This document shows positions 18,098-28,263 of a stretch of DNA of 64,000 nucleotides, one piece after another. The first letter of the stretch is position 1, and each line of letters starts with the position of its first letter. Source of the stretch: an uncultured bacterium (GTDB lineage: Bacteria; Verrucomicrobiota; Verrucomicrobiia; CAIQCK01); contig CAIQCK010000012.1 of the NCBI GenBank assembly GCA_903870275.1, forward strand, positions 124,001 to 188,000. Direction: 5' to 3'. The notes beneath the pieces were generated by a model. It was not told the DNA's origin. It did not search any database and saw only the letters and a program-made list of their open reading frames with translations. The translations under genes were made by a program, and so were the position numbers.

Positions 18098-20695
18098 ATG
18101 ACCATGAAAACCAGATCCCTTGTGCCGCTCGCCGCTGGCTGGTTGTGCGCGTTCCTTCTTGCGTCATTGCCGGCCGAAGCGAATGTGGTTGAGTTCGGGA
18201 CCGACAAGCTGCTGGTGGATTTGCGGCAAAACGACTGGGAGTATCTCGCCAGAGACGCGCAATGGACAACGAAGGTTGGATTCGACCGCAGCGAGGCCGA
18301 CATGAAGCGCGACGCGGAGCGGGCGAAGACCGAGTGCGAGGCGGTCAGCCAGGCGGAAGGTTGGAAGCCAATTCGCGTCGGGCGTCGCTGGGAGCCGCTT
18401 GGCCATCCGGAACTCAACGACAGGATCACGTGGCTGCGGCTGCGGTTCCGTGTGCCGGCGGAACTGAAAGGCTATCGTTTGGGCTTCTTCTGCACGGCAG
18501 TGGATGACGCGGCCGACTTCTATCTCAATGGGACACACCTCGCGCGACACATGTATCACTGGGGCGCGCGCGTGCCCGAGCCGGTGAACGTGAACCTCAC
18601 GCCGCAAGTCCGCTTCGGCGGCGAGAACCTGCTGATGGTGCGCGTGAACGACTCGGCTCAGGCGCGCGGCGGCGGCGTCCTGGGCCATGTGTTGCTGTAT
18701 CGCACGCTGCCGTTCGAGCGGACGGCCCGCGGCGGCATCGCATTGGCGGACGACGCGGCGGAGCCGTTCTCCGTCGTTCTGCATTTGGGCGACGCGCTGT
18801 TGGCTCACGGCGAGAAGACGGCGTTTGCGCCTGCGGAACTGCGCGCGATGGAGATTCCACCTTACATCCTGCGGGATGACGAACTGGTTCTCGTCTTCCC
18901 CGCAGAAGTGGCGAAAGCGGCCGGGCCGCACCGCGTGCAGCTCGATGAAGTCTGCCCGACTCGCGACGAACGTCCACTGGCCGTGCGCTGCGCCCAACTG
19001 CCCGCGCGCGCGGAGCGGTTCGAGTTGCTGACGATCCCGGTCGAATTGGCGGCGGGATACGACAATGCGTTTGACCCGCGCCAGATCAACGTGCAGGCGG
19101 TTGTGGAGACGCCATCAGGAAGGACGGAGAAGGTGCCGGCGTTCTTCTGGCAGGATTTCACTTCGGTCGCCATCGGTGGGACGGAGGAAATCCTGTTGCC
19201 GAAGCGATGCGTTCCCTGGCGGCTGTATTACCGGCCGCGCGAGGTTGGCGTCCATAAGCTCCACGTGCTGGCGCAGGACAGGACCGGCGTTCGCCGCACG
19301 CCCGACCATAAGTTCGAAGTCGCCGATTCCAAGCGGAGGGGCTTCCTGCGTGTGAGCAAGAACGATCCGCGCTTTTTCGAGTTCGACAACGGCGAGTCGT
19401 ATTTCGGCATCGGACCGAGCGGCTGGTCGCGCGACGAGAACTACATCTTCGGCGGCAACCCGCGTCACGTCTCCACGCGCCGGCTCGATGACTATTATCG
19501 CCGCAAGGCCGAGGGCGGCTCGAACTACGATTATTGCCTCGCGGAATTCTTCGGCCGGCTCTACACGCGGGGAGGCTGCATGGACCAGCACGTCGCGTGG
19601 AAGTGCGAGCACCGGCTGCGCACGCTGGAGGCGCTCGGCATCTATTGGGTGACCTGCTACGACGACCTGTGCCGCTCGACGATTTACGGTCTCGACACGC
19701 TGCCTTACTCGAAGGCCCAAGGCGGGCCGTGCGGGAGCATCGAGGAGCTTTACGTCAACGAGCGCGCGCTGGAGATGCAGCGCGATCACCTGCGTTACTT
19801 CGTGGCGCGGATGAGCGACAGCCCGGCGTTGCTCGTGTGGGCCATCGGCGACGAAGGGCAGGCCGGGTCGCGCTTTTCGGGCCTGATGGTGCGTTCGTGG
19901 ATCAAGGACCTGCAGAATTACGTGCGTGCGATCGATGTTTACCAGCATCCGCACATCGTGTGCGAAGGCCCGCGCTCCGTCGCCGAGGGCGGCGACGCGA
20001 TCATCATCCCCGATTGGTATTTCCACCGCGACGTGGATGCCGTGACACGGAGCCTCGAACTCGATCTGCAATACGGCAAGTTCAACTGCCCGCTGATCAA
20101 TCCGGAAGGCGGCATGGTCGAGTGGACAAAACCGGAAGATGCCTACGGGCCGAAGCACGCGCTCTATTATCTCACCGGCGAACGGTGGAAGTTCCCGGAG
20201 GCGATCTCGTTCCACAATCACCTGTGGATCAGTTTGTTTCTGAAAAACGCCGTCGGCGGCACCGAGTGGCTCGGCGCGTTTATCGTGCAGCGCAACCAGA
20301 TGTGCCACGCCGCCGCGATGCGCAACTACCTCGCGGGCGAATCGCTTACCAAGCCGCGATGGGAGATGGCGACGCCGACGGTTTCGAACGCCGACCTGCG
20401 CGGCTTTTGCCTGCGATCCGAGGGAAAGACTCTGGCTTGGATTCAAAATCGATTCTACAACTGGATTGAGGCCGGCCACCAAGGCAAGACGCCGACGACG
20501 ATCACAGGCGCGGAAATCACGGTTCCGGTGAAAAAAGACGGCGTTTATCGCGTTGAACTTTGGGACACGCGGCAAGGTTCGGTGCAGTCACAAATGACGG
20601 TTCGGACTACAGGCAACACTGTGGTGTACAAACTGCCGCCCGTCGAAAAAGATGTCGCGCTCAAGATCATTTTCGTCGGTCCCGCCACGCCATGA
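18098..20695 (+). CDS. Secreted GH2-like glycoside hydrolase with N-terminal jelly-roll domain
   Basis: Signal peptide MTMKTRSLVPLAAGWLCAFLLASLPAEA. LGFFCTAVDDAADFYLNGTHLARH...NLLMVRVND is a GH2 sugar-binding-like segment. Confidence 0.5.
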   Translation: MTMKTRSLVPLAAGWLCAFLLASLPAEANVVEFGTDKLLVDLRQNDWEYLARDAQWTTKVGFDRSEADMKRDAERAKTECEAVSQAEGWKPIRVGRRWEPLGHPELNDRITWLRLRFRVPAELKGYRLGFFCTAVDDAADFYLNGTHLARHMYHWGARVPEPVNVNLTPQVRFGGENLLMVRVNDSAQARGGGVLGHVLLYRTLPFERTARGGIALADDAAEPFSVVLHLGDALLAHGEKTAFAPAELRAMEIPPYILRDDELVLVFPAEVAKAAGPHRVQLDEVCPTRDERPLAVRCAQLPARAERFELLTIPVELAAGYDNAFDPRQINVQAVVETPSGRTEKVPAFFWQDFTSVAIGGTEEILLPKRCVPWRLYYRPREVGVHKLHVLAQDRTGVRRTPDHKFEVADSKRRGFLRVSKNDPRFFEFDNGESYFGIGPSGWSRDENYIFGGNPRHVSTRRLDDYYRRKAEGGSNYDYCLAEFFGRLYTRGGCMDQHVAWKCEHRLRTLEALGIYWVTCYDDLCRSTIYGLDTLPYSKAQGGPCGSIEELYVNERALEMQRDHLRYFVARMSDSPALLVWAIGDEGQAGSRFSGLMVRSWIKDLQNYVRAIDVYQHPHIVCEGPRSVAEGGDAIIIPDWYFHRDVDAVTRSLELDLQYGKFNCPLINPEGGMVEWTKPEDAYGPKHALYYLTGERWKFPEAISFHNHLWISLFLKNAVGGTEWLGAFIVQRNQMCHAAAMRNYLAGESLTKPRWEMATPTVSNADLRGFCLRSEGKTLAWIQNRFYNWIEAGHQGKTPTTITGAEITVPVKKDGVYRVELWDTRQGSVQSQMTVRTTGNTVVYKLPPVEKDVALKIIFVGPATP

Positions 20696-21948
20696 ACAGC
20701 CAACCTCGCTTTTACAAATGGGAACTGTTGCTCATCCTGTGGGTGGCGTATTTTCTGAACCAGGGCGACCGGCAGATTTACAACGCGGTGCTGCCGCTGA
20801 TCAAAGCCGACCTCGGTCTCAGCGATGTCCAGCTCGGCTCGGTGGTGACGGTGTTCACGCTTCTCTACGGCGTCTTCGTTCCCATTGCGGGTTGCCTTGG
20901 CGATTTTGTGACGAAGAAATGGATCGTCTGCCTGAGCCTGCTGACGTTCAGCGCCGGCACGTTGCTGACCGGCTTCAGCACCACCTTGTTTTTGTTGATC
21001 GCCTTCCGCAGCACCGCCACCGGCGTCGGCGAAGCGTTCTATTATCCAGCGGCCAACTCGCTCATCGGCCAATATCACCATGAAACACGTGCGCAAGCGA
21101 TGGCGATACACCAAAGCGCGCTTTACGTCGGCATCGTGGCCAGCAGTTGGGTCGCGGGCTGGGTCGGCGAAACGCACGGCTGGCGCGCGACGTTCTACAC
21201 GTTTGGTGCGTTCGGCTTGTTGATGGCGGCGGTGGTCGCCACGCGGTTGCGCAACGAGCATCGCGACGCGGAAGAGGCCCGGTTGGACAAGCAGCCGGCC
21301 CCGCCGCCGGTGCAGCTTGGCGAAGTGCTGCGGAGCGTTTTGTGCACGCCGACGCTTTATTTCCTCAGCCTCGCGTTCGGCGGCATGGTATTTGTCGGCG
21401 TCGGCTACATGACGTGGATGCCGACGTTCCTCTACGAGAAGTTCCATCTTTCGGTCAAAGACGCCGCGCTGAACTCGATGCTCTACCATTTCCTGTTTGC
21501 GTTCGTGGGTGTCATGGTCGGCGGGCGCGTCTCCGACCGGCTGGCGGCGCGGCGGCGGACGATCCGGATGGAAATGGAGTATTGGGGGCTTCTGCTCGGC
21601 GCGCCCTTCATCTGGCTGATGGGCACGTCGTCGAACCTGACGATGGTTTACGTGGCGCTGGCGGGCTTCGGCTTCTTCCGCGGTCTTTACGACTCGAACC
21701 TCTTCGCCGCGCTCTTCGACGTGATTCCGCCGCGCTACCGCTCCTCGGCCACGGGCTTGATGCTTTGCTGCGCGTTCACGGTGGGCGCCACCTCGCCGGT
21801 GCTGCTGGGCTGGGTGAAACAACACATCAACCTCAGCATCGGCCTCTCCTCGCTGGCGTTTGTCTATCTGCTCGGCGGCGCGCTGATATTTATCGCGACG
21901 AAAGTGTTTTTCGCGAAGGATTACCATCAAGAGAAAGTCGAATCATGA
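20692..21948 (+). CDS. MFS transporter
   Basis: Multiple hydrophobic helices; YFLNQGDRQIYNAVLPLIKADLGLSDVQLGSVVTVFTLLYG. ATGA overlap with the preceding stop. Confidence 0.9.
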   Translation: MNSQPRFYKWELLLILWVAYFLNQGDRQIYNAVLPLIKADLGLSDVQLGSVVTVFTLLYGVFVPIAGCLGDFVTKKWIVCLSLLTFSAGTLLTGFSTTLFLLIAFRSTATGVGEAFYYPAANSLIGQYHHETRAQAMAIHQSALYVGIVASSWVAGWVGETHGWRATFYTFGAFGLLMAAVVATRLRNEHRDAEEARLDKQPAPPPVQLGEVLRSVLCTPTLYFLSLAFGGMVFVGVGYMTWMPTFLYEKFHLSVKDAALNSMLYHFLFAFVGVMVGGRVSDRLAARRRTIRMEMEYWGLLLGAPFIWLMGTSSNLTMVYVALAGFGFFRGLYDSNLFAALFDVIPPRYRSSATGLMLCCAFTVGATSPVLLGWVKQHINLSIGLSSLAFVYLLGGALIFIATKVFFAKDYHQEKVES

Positions 21949-22715
21949 GCGTTACGAAAACATTCTCCTTGGAAGGCCGCACGGCGTTGGTCACCGGTTC
22001 CTCGCGCGGCATTGGCCGCGCCATCGCGCTGGGACTGGCCGGGTGCGGCGCGGCCGTGGCCGTGCATGGTGTCAGGCCGGCCAGGGCGCTCGAAGAAACA
22101 CTCGCCACCGTGCGCAAATCCTCGCCGCGTAGCGTTGCGGTGACAGGCGACCTGGGCCTGCCCGATGTTCCCGCGCGGATCGTTGCCGACGCGACGGCGG
22201 CGCTGGGCGGACTCGACATCCTGATCGCCAACGCTTCGGTCCAGATTCGCAAGCCGTGGGCGGAGGTGACGCCAGCGGAAGCGGAGCAGCAGATGCAAGT
22301 GAACTTCCACGCCACGTTGCGCATGATTCAAGCCGCCGTCCCCGCCATGCGCGCCAAAAAGTGGGGGCGCATCCTGACCATCGGCAGCATCCAGCAGCAA
22401 CGCCCGCACCCGGACATGATCGTCTATGCGGCGAGCAAGTCAGCCCAGGAAAACCTTGTCCGCAACCTTGCCAAGCAACTCGGTCCCGATGGCATCACGG
22501 TCAACAACCTCGCCCCCGGCGTCATTCTGACCGACCGCAACACCGCCGTGCTCGCCGACGAATCCTATGCCGAACGCGTTCGTGGCGTGATCCCGCTGCG
22601 CTGCTTTGGCGAATCCGACGACTGCGTGGGCGCGGCGTTGCTGTTCTGCTCTGACGCCGGCCGCTACATCACCGGCGTGGACCTGCTCGTGGACGGCGGA
22701 ATGAGCCTGCCCTGA
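21945..22715 (+). CDS. Short-chain dehydrogenase/reductase (SDR)
   Basis: ALVTGSSRGIGRAIA, IANAS, YAASKSAQENLVRNLAKQL and LLVDGGMSLP. ATGA overlap with the MFS gene. Confidence 0.92.
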   Translation: MSVTKTFSLEGRTALVTGSSRGIGRAIALGLAGCGAAVAVHGVRPARALEETLATVRKSSPRSVAVTGDLGLPDVPARIVADATAALGGLDILIANASVQIRKPWAEVTPAEAEQQMQVNFHATLRMIQAAVPAMRAKKWGRILTIGSIQQQRPHPDMIVYAASKSAQENLVRNLAKQLGPDGITVNNLAPGVILTDRNTAVLADESYAERVRGVIPLRCFGESDDCVGAALLFCSDAGRYITGVDLLVDGGMSLP

Positions 22716-22725
22716 AGGAGGAATT

Positions 22726-24018
22726 ATGAATAAGAAACACTTCATCGTTGGCGTGGTGGCTCTCGCGTTACTCCTTCTCTCAGTCGCAGCCGATGACAAG
22801 AAAGTTTTGCCGTTCCAGACATCGGTTTCCATTGCGGTGGACCAGGCCCACGCGGAACTTTGGAACAGGCGCATCGATAAACACGGTGTCATCCTCGACT
22901 ACGTCGGCGAGACACCCACTCCTGAGGACTGTTCCTTGGGAAGGCCAAATGCAATTGGTTGGTGGAGCCCGATTGAGAACGGGCCGATGTTCACGGGGTT
23001 GTATTTGCCGGCGGCCTGCGAACGCGCGCGCCGCAGCGGAGATGCCGTTGACAAGGCCAATGCGCGTCGTCTGGCGCATGGCCTTCTGAAATGCGCCTCA
23101 GTCTCCGATGTGCCCGGCTTTATCGCCCGGGGCCTGGGCACGGATGGCAGGTGCCATTATCCCCTCGGCTCGGACGATCAAACTCATCCCTGGTTCTACG
23201 GTCTCCATGCGTATTTCACCAGTAGCATTCCCTCCGATGAGGAACGCCGGCAGATTGCAAAGAAGATGCGGGAAGTTGCGGACGTCCTTGAAACCACAGG
23301 TTGGAAATGTCCCTGTGATGGCGCTTTCAAAGGCCAGTTCCGGGGTGCCTTTCAGGGGCACCTGTTTCGTGACGCCGTCCGCTATCTGTTTATGCTCAGG
23401 GCCATGTATGACGTGACGCGGGACAGCGTCTGGCTCGAACGTTACCGCAAGGCGCTTGCCGAGCGCCCCGCAAAGAGTGACAAGACGCGCGTCCAGATAT
23501 GTGCCGAAGGCTACGCCCCCGACCACGAGGCGATAAAGGCCATTGATGAGTATCAGCTATGGATCTATGTCGGCTCCCAGGGGGCGCTGGCGAAACTCGT
23601 CGCGATGGAAACCGATGAATCCCTCCGGGCACAATACAGCGCCGGCCTCGCCGTCAACGCCAGGAACGCCCTCGCGTCCGTCGAGGCGCACAAACAATTC
23701 GATAACAACGATACGAAAGTCTTCGGGAACGCCAACTGGCGGGTTGTCTATACCACCTGGTTCCCACAATATACGCAGGCTGAAGCCCAAAAACTGTCTG
23801 AGATCGCAGACAAGTCAAAGCGAGGCGAACGAAAGCATTATGAGGCCAAATACATGAGAAATCCCCTGGCCGCCGCGGTGATCGTCGCGCTGGCGGGAGA
23901 CGGCGCGGAACGCGATGCCGTCGAGCGCGCGATTCGCCACTACGACTACTCGAAACTCCACATGTCGGAGTTCCTTTTCGCGGAATGTGCCTATTACGCG
24001 CTACCAGCCAGAAAATGA
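22726..24018 (+). CDS. Secreted protein of unknown function, possibly alpha-helical toroid
   Basis: Signal peptide MNKKHFIVGVVALALLLLSVAA and strong RBS (aaggaggaatt). No family recognised with confidence. Confidence 0.55.
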   Translation: MNKKHFIVGVVALALLLLSVAADDKKVLPFQTSVSIAVDQAHAELWNRRIDKHGVILDYVGETPTPEDCSLGRPNAIGWWSPIENGPMFTGLYLPAACERARRSGDAVDKANARRLAHGLLKCASVSDVPGFIARGLGTDGRCHYPLGSDDQTHPWFYGLHAYFTSSIPSDEERRQIAKKMREVADVLETTGWKCPCDGAFKGQFRGAFQGHLFRDAVRYLFMLRAMYDVTRDSVWLERYRKALAERPAKSDKTRVQICAEGYAPDHEAIKAIDEYQLWIYVGSQGALAKLVAMETDESLRAQYSAGLAVNARNALASVEAHKQFDNNDTKVFGNANWRVVYTTWFPQYTQAEAQKLSEIADKSKRGERKHYEAKYMRNPLAAAVIVALAGDGAERDAVERAIRHYDYSKLHMSEFLFAECAYYALPARK

Positions 24019-24114
24019 AAGCGCCAACCGAAAGAGGCCATGAAACCATCCACACCGAAAACCGCACTGCCGCCATCAACCCAACTACGAAAAGCAGATC
24101 TTGGAGGTTCCCTC

Positions 24115-25149
24115 ATGGGCATCCGTGGCGTATTGCTGACACTCGTGAGTCTTGCAATGCTGGCTGTGACCCCATCGCTGCCAGCAGCTGATCCGGTACA
24201 AGACCTGATTGACAACATGCAGAAGGATAGTGACCTGCCGGCGTCCGGCGGGAAGCCGGGTGCTTTTAGTCCGGGCGTGGGCTTTCCGGGCACCTATGAG
24301 AGTGTCCGGGATGCTTGTGCGGACCACGGGAACCTTGCCGAGCTTCTGGACTCTGTGATTACCTGGACTTGGATTTGGGAAGGGGAAGGCAACAAGGCAA
24401 CTAACACCCGCGTAGCCTGCCGACACGCCCGCGCGTATTGGCTTTCCAAGAGCACCGGAAGATGGAACCTCGCGTTTGATGTCAGACCATCCGGCTTGAC
24501 GTGGCCGATGACTTGGAGGGACGGAAAATGCACCACTCCCTTCATGGAACCCGCAAAAGTCTCCGGGCGTGGGTTCGGCAACCAGCGGAACGAAGATGCC
24601 GAGGTCATGTCCTGTAAACCAACCCTGAACATCAATTACGAGCTTTGGGGAAAGACCAATATCGGTCACGAGGCATTCTTGGACGTGAAAGCTTGGTATC
24701 TGGCGACGGATGTTAAACTCATTGTGGACGATCCTGCCCAACCGGATGATCGTGACCTGGCGAAATACATTGCGACCGTCGGCGCAGACTTCATGACATC
24801 ACAACGGGACAAGACCTCCAACGCCATCAAGTTCGGAGTGCGCGATAAACGTGAGAATGACCGTAATCAGCCAGATGGTTATCCCAACCGCGTAGTGGAC
24901 GGTTTCCACTGTCGCTACCGACTCATTGGCAAAGACTGGCTCACGGTGCATGCCATTTCGATGGGGCCCCAATACCACAAAGAGTATGGCAACCGGCCGC
25001 CGCCGCCGTGGGGTCCTCCGTGGGCGGATCATACATACCGCCCGACCAAAAATGCTTGGCCATACGCACGTCCGCCTTACGTTCTGACGGAAGACGAGGT
25101 CCGGGCGAATCCACCGCCGTTGCTGCCAACTGCGAAAGCCAAACCGTGA
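24115..25149 (+). CDS. Secreted protein of unknown function
   Basis: Signal peptide MGIRGVLLTLVSLAMLAVTPSLPAA (ORF opens at 24040). Repeated Trp-containing segments; Pro-rich C-terminus (NRPPPPWGPPWADHTYRP). Confidence 0.55.
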   Translation: MGIRGVLLTLVSLAMLAVTPSLPAADPVQDLIDNMQKDSDLPASGGKPGAFSPGVGFPGTYESVRDACADHGNLAELLDSVITWTWIWEGEGNKATNTRVACRHARAYWLSKSTGRWNLAFDVRPSGLTWPMTWRDGKCTTPFMEPAKVSGRGFGNQRNEDAEVMSCKPTLNINYELWGKTNIGHEAFLDVKAWYLATDVKLIVDDPAQPDDRDLAKYIATVGADFMTSQRDKTSNAIKFGVRDKRENDRNQPDGYPNRVVDGFHCRYRLIGKDWLTVHAISMGPQYHKEYGNRPPPPWGPPWADHTYRPTKNAWPYARPPYVLTEDEVRANPPPLLPTAKAKP

Positions 25150-25196
25150 CCACATTTCGGAAAGTCCCAACATCGCTTGAGAAAGATACGAAGATC

Positions 25197-26675
25197 ATGA
25201 AAACCAAATCGTTTGCGCTGATTGCTGTCGCGTTGCTGTGTGTGATTTCTGCAACCGCGCAGGAGCAGCCCACGCCGAATGCACCCACGCTCACTGCGAA
25301 GCTCCCCCTTCTCACCAACAAGGGCGATTTCTTCATTCTGCAGCCCAAGCCAGCCACCGGCCCCGTGGTCAACCCAGGCAAGGGTTGGATTCTCTATGGC
25401 AAAGCCGGTGAGACGCTTCCAGAGGCTCTCGCCATCGGCAGTCTCGCCTACAAGCGTTACAACTGGGGGGACGTGGAACCCAAGGAAGGCGATTATCATT
25501 GGGAAATCATAGACCGCGACTTGGAGTCTTGGTCTAAATTGGGCAAGCAGTTCGCCTTCCGTGTCATGGGTGCCAACGTCCATTCCAAAGAATTCTGGGT
25601 CACGCCCAAATACGTGTTTGATGCCGGAGCGCCCTACAGCCGGTTTGAACTCAACGACGCCAAGTCGACTCCCGCCGGCACTCCGGCAACCAGGTTGAAT
25701 CCCGCCGGCACCCCGCCCATCAAACTCGTCCCCGCGTTTGACGATCCGATCTATATGCAAAAGGTGGAGAAATTCGTGCGTGCCTTGGCGGCGCATTACG
25801 ACGGAAATCCGAATCTGGCCTTTATTGACATCGGCTCCTACGGCAACTGGGGCGAGAGCCACATGTATCCCATCAGCAAACACGAAATCTCTCCCGAAAA
25901 ATACCAGGAACACCTTGCCATCTACCGCAAGGCCTTCAAGAAGACACTGCTGGAGGTCTGCTTTGGCCGTCCAATCTACAACGATGTGTATAGATGGGCG
26001 GCGGACAACGGCATTGGGATGCGGCGCGATGGCATCTGCGGCAACAGCGACGGCAGCGATGTTCTTTTCTGCGCCGGACGGCTTCCGGCCGTCTTCGAAT
26101 TCTTCGACAGCTATGAGGGGATGGTCAAACTAGGCTGGTGGTATGGTAGGAAGGACAAACATGGCAACGGCTTTCGGCTCAAAGATTGTGTGGAAATGGG
26201 CAAACCAACCTGGTGCAGTTTGAGCGACGAACAGCATGGCCTGAAACTTCTCGCCGACGAACGCCCCTTGGTGGAATTCCTCGCCAACCGCCTCGGCTAC
26301 CACTTCGTTCTGCAACAGATACAGTTTCCCGCCGTTTTCAAAACCGGGAATCCTGCCATGCTGGAAAGCAAATGGGAGAATCAGGGAGTGGCCCCCATTT
26401 TCATCCCGGCGGCCTTGTGGTATGCGCTTCTGGATGATCGGGGCAATGTGGTGGAAGAATGCGCGGCCCGATCTGCCAAACCCGCGGAGTGGAAACCCGA
26501 TCAAGCCGTCGTTGTCCGCGACAGCGTGATCTTTTCCAAAGCGAAGCCGGGCTCCTATTCCTTGGCCGTGGGCCTCAAGCGCCCCGGTATCGCGAAGCCG
26601 GCCATCCGCATCGCCATCAAGGTGGAGACCTCCGATGGCTGGCAGATTTGTGGGAAGGTGAATGTGAGGCAGTGA
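25197..26675 (+). CDS. Secreted TIM-barrel glycosidase-like protein with C-terminal DUF4832-like domain
   Basis: Signal peptide MKTKSFALIAVALLCVISATAQ. VNPGKGWILYG...YKRYNWGDVEPKEGDYHWEIID, IDIGSYGNWGESH and FKTGNPAMLESKWENQGVAPIF. Confidence 0.65.
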   Translation: MKTKSFALIAVALLCVISATAQEQPTPNAPTLTAKLPLLTNKGDFFILQPKPATGPVVNPGKGWILYGKAGETLPEALAIGSLAYKRYNWGDVEPKEGDYHWEIIDRDLESWSKLGKQFAFRVMGANVHSKEFWVTPKYVFDAGAPYSRFELNDAKSTPAGTPATRLNPAGTPPIKLVPAFDDPIYMQKVEKFVRALAAHYDGNPNLAFIDIGSYGNWGESHMYPISKHEISPEKYQEHLAIYRKAFKKTLLEVCFGRPIYNDVYRWAADNGIGMRRDGICGNSDGSDVLFCAGRLPAVFEFFDSYEGMVKLGWWYGRKDKHGNGFRLKDCVEMGKPTWCSLSDEQHGLKLLADERPLVEFLANRLGYHFVLQQIQFPAVFKTGNPAMLESKWENQGVAPIFIPAALWYALLDDRGNVVEECAARSAKPAEWKPDQAVVVRDSVIFSKAKPGSYSLAVGLKRPGIAKPAIRIAIKVETSDGWQICGKVNVRQ

Positions 26676-26789
26676 TCCTCTGTAATCCAGACGCCGAATA
26701 AACGCGCAAGGAAACCAAACCAACCACGAAAACACACCGCTTCTGCATCCTCAGTCCTGCCTCACTATTGCGCGTTGTTTACTAAACTT

Positions 26790-28259
26790 ATGAAATCATT
26801 ATTGAATCCAAATCATATTCTTTTGGTCGCGCTTTCCATTTCGGGAGAGGCGTTGGCTGCCACTTCAGGCGCACAAACCAACACCCTTTGCTACCCCACC
26901 TCAGGCAAAGCCTACATCATTCAGTTGGCGCGCGACCCTGCGCCGGCCCTGCCGAAGAATTACGATGATCTCTTGAGATTTCATTATTATGGAATTTGTT
27001 GGGCGCGCCAAATTGATGACGGTCTGCAATTTGCCCGGCAAATGGGCTATTCCTACGTCTTCTATAAAAGCGGCATGGAAAAGAGCCCTTTGGCCAAAGA
27101 TCTCTACTTCTACTTGGAAACGCCAGAATACATGGCGTATGGCGGCTTGGGCGTTGATCGAACAATATCCGAGAATAAAACATATACCCAAGCCCAGATT
27201 GGCGCCTACCAACAGCACTTTGCCCTCAAAGACACCACTTCGCCTTTCCCAAAGAACATGCTCCCTGGCTGGCCCGTGAAAGACACCTTCTGTGTCGAAC
27301 CGGATTACCAGCAACAGAAGGTCATTGATTATTTCACCGAAAAGGTGATGGCCATTGCCGCTAAAGTCGAAAGGAAAGAAAAACGATTTCTGTTTGGAGG
27401 ATTGGCTTGGGATGTGCCGGAAGTCACCGGGCTTTTCTACGCCGATGGTAAACCCAAGCCGATATCATATTGGACGGGGAACGACTCGACGGCGCAGTTT
27501 CCCGGCACTACTCATGACTACAAAACCTATAACGAGGGGAAAGTGGCCTATTTCAACACCGTGAAGCGAGCGGCCATGACAAAATTCCCTGGTCGCAAGC
27601 TGGGCTTTATCTTTGAGCCATATCCGATCGCTCATTGGGTTACCGCCATTGCGAAGTTGGACGTTGCTTCCCAAACCAAGCTGTTCGACCATGCGTTAAT
27701 CGCCCAAGAGTCGGGCCACACGCCCTGGTCCAGCGGGACTGAGTTTGTGGATGATCCCCGCATTTTCAAATCAGGTCTAATCAAGAAAGATCAGGTTGGT
27801 TCCGACACGCCGGATAACCACGATCTAAATACCAATCTGACCATTGCCTCCAAAGCAGGGATTAACGGCGCTTGGTTTAACTGGTTTGGCCGTTTAAGCG
27901 GGTCGGGCGACAAAACGCCCATGCGCGAGATCAACGAAGTGCCCAACTGGCTGCAATTGATCCGGGTCGTGGCCAACTGGGACAACCTGAATGGCGTTCC
28001 GCTCGCCAACCGTTCTTTCACGGGAACAACTTACACAAGTGCGAACAGTCGGATGGATGAGAACATCATTTATTCCCGGCAACCGAAAACGCAAAAGCTG
28101 TTCGTGGTATTTCTCAATAAAGGCGGCGAAATCACGCTGAACCCCGGCGAGAGGATCGTCTCGGTCAAACGCGTGGATGCGTTGTTTCGTGAAACGGTGG
28201 ATGGCGCAGGCGACCTCCTAACATCTGGAAATCGAATCAAACTTTCAACAAGGCCATAA
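26790..28259 (+). CDS. Secreted putative glycoside hydrolase/TIM-barrel protein of unclear family
   Basis: Signal peptide MKSLLNPNHILLVALSISGEALA (ORF track starts at TTG 26775). GINGAWFNWFGRLSGSGDKTPMREI and KLGFIFEPYPIAHW suggest a barrel fold. Confidence 0.45.
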   Translation: MKSLLNPNHILLVALSISGEALAATSGAQTNTLCYPTSGKAYIIQLARDPAPALPKNYDDLLRFHYYGICWARQIDDGLQFARQMGYSYVFYKSGMEKSPLAKDLYFYLETPEYMAYGGLGVDRTISENKTYTQAQIGAYQQHFALKDTTSPFPKNMLPGWPVKDTFCVEPDYQQQKVIDYFTEKVMAIAAKVERKEKRFLFGGLAWDVPEVTGLFYADGKPKPISYWTGNDSTAQFPGTTHDYKTYNEGKVAYFNTVKRAAMTKFPGRKLGFIFEPYPIAHWVTAIAKLDVASQTKLFDHALIAQESGHTPWSSGTEFVDDPRIFKSGLIKKDQVGSDTPDNHDLNTNLTIASKAGINGAWFNWFGRLSGSGDKTPMREINEVPNWLQLIRVVANWDNLNGVPLANRSFTGTTYTSANSRMDENIIYSRQPKTQKLFVVFLNKGGEITLNPGERIVSVKRVDALFRETVDGAGDLLTSGNRIKLSTRP

Positions 28260-28263
28260 GACC

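Noticed and set aside
14880-25220. Recurrent MKTKS/MKTRS leader start in several secreted proteins (14880, 18104, 25197) as a shared sorting tag
   Set aside because: Similarity is limited to a few N-terminal residues of ordinary signal peptides; likely convergent composition.
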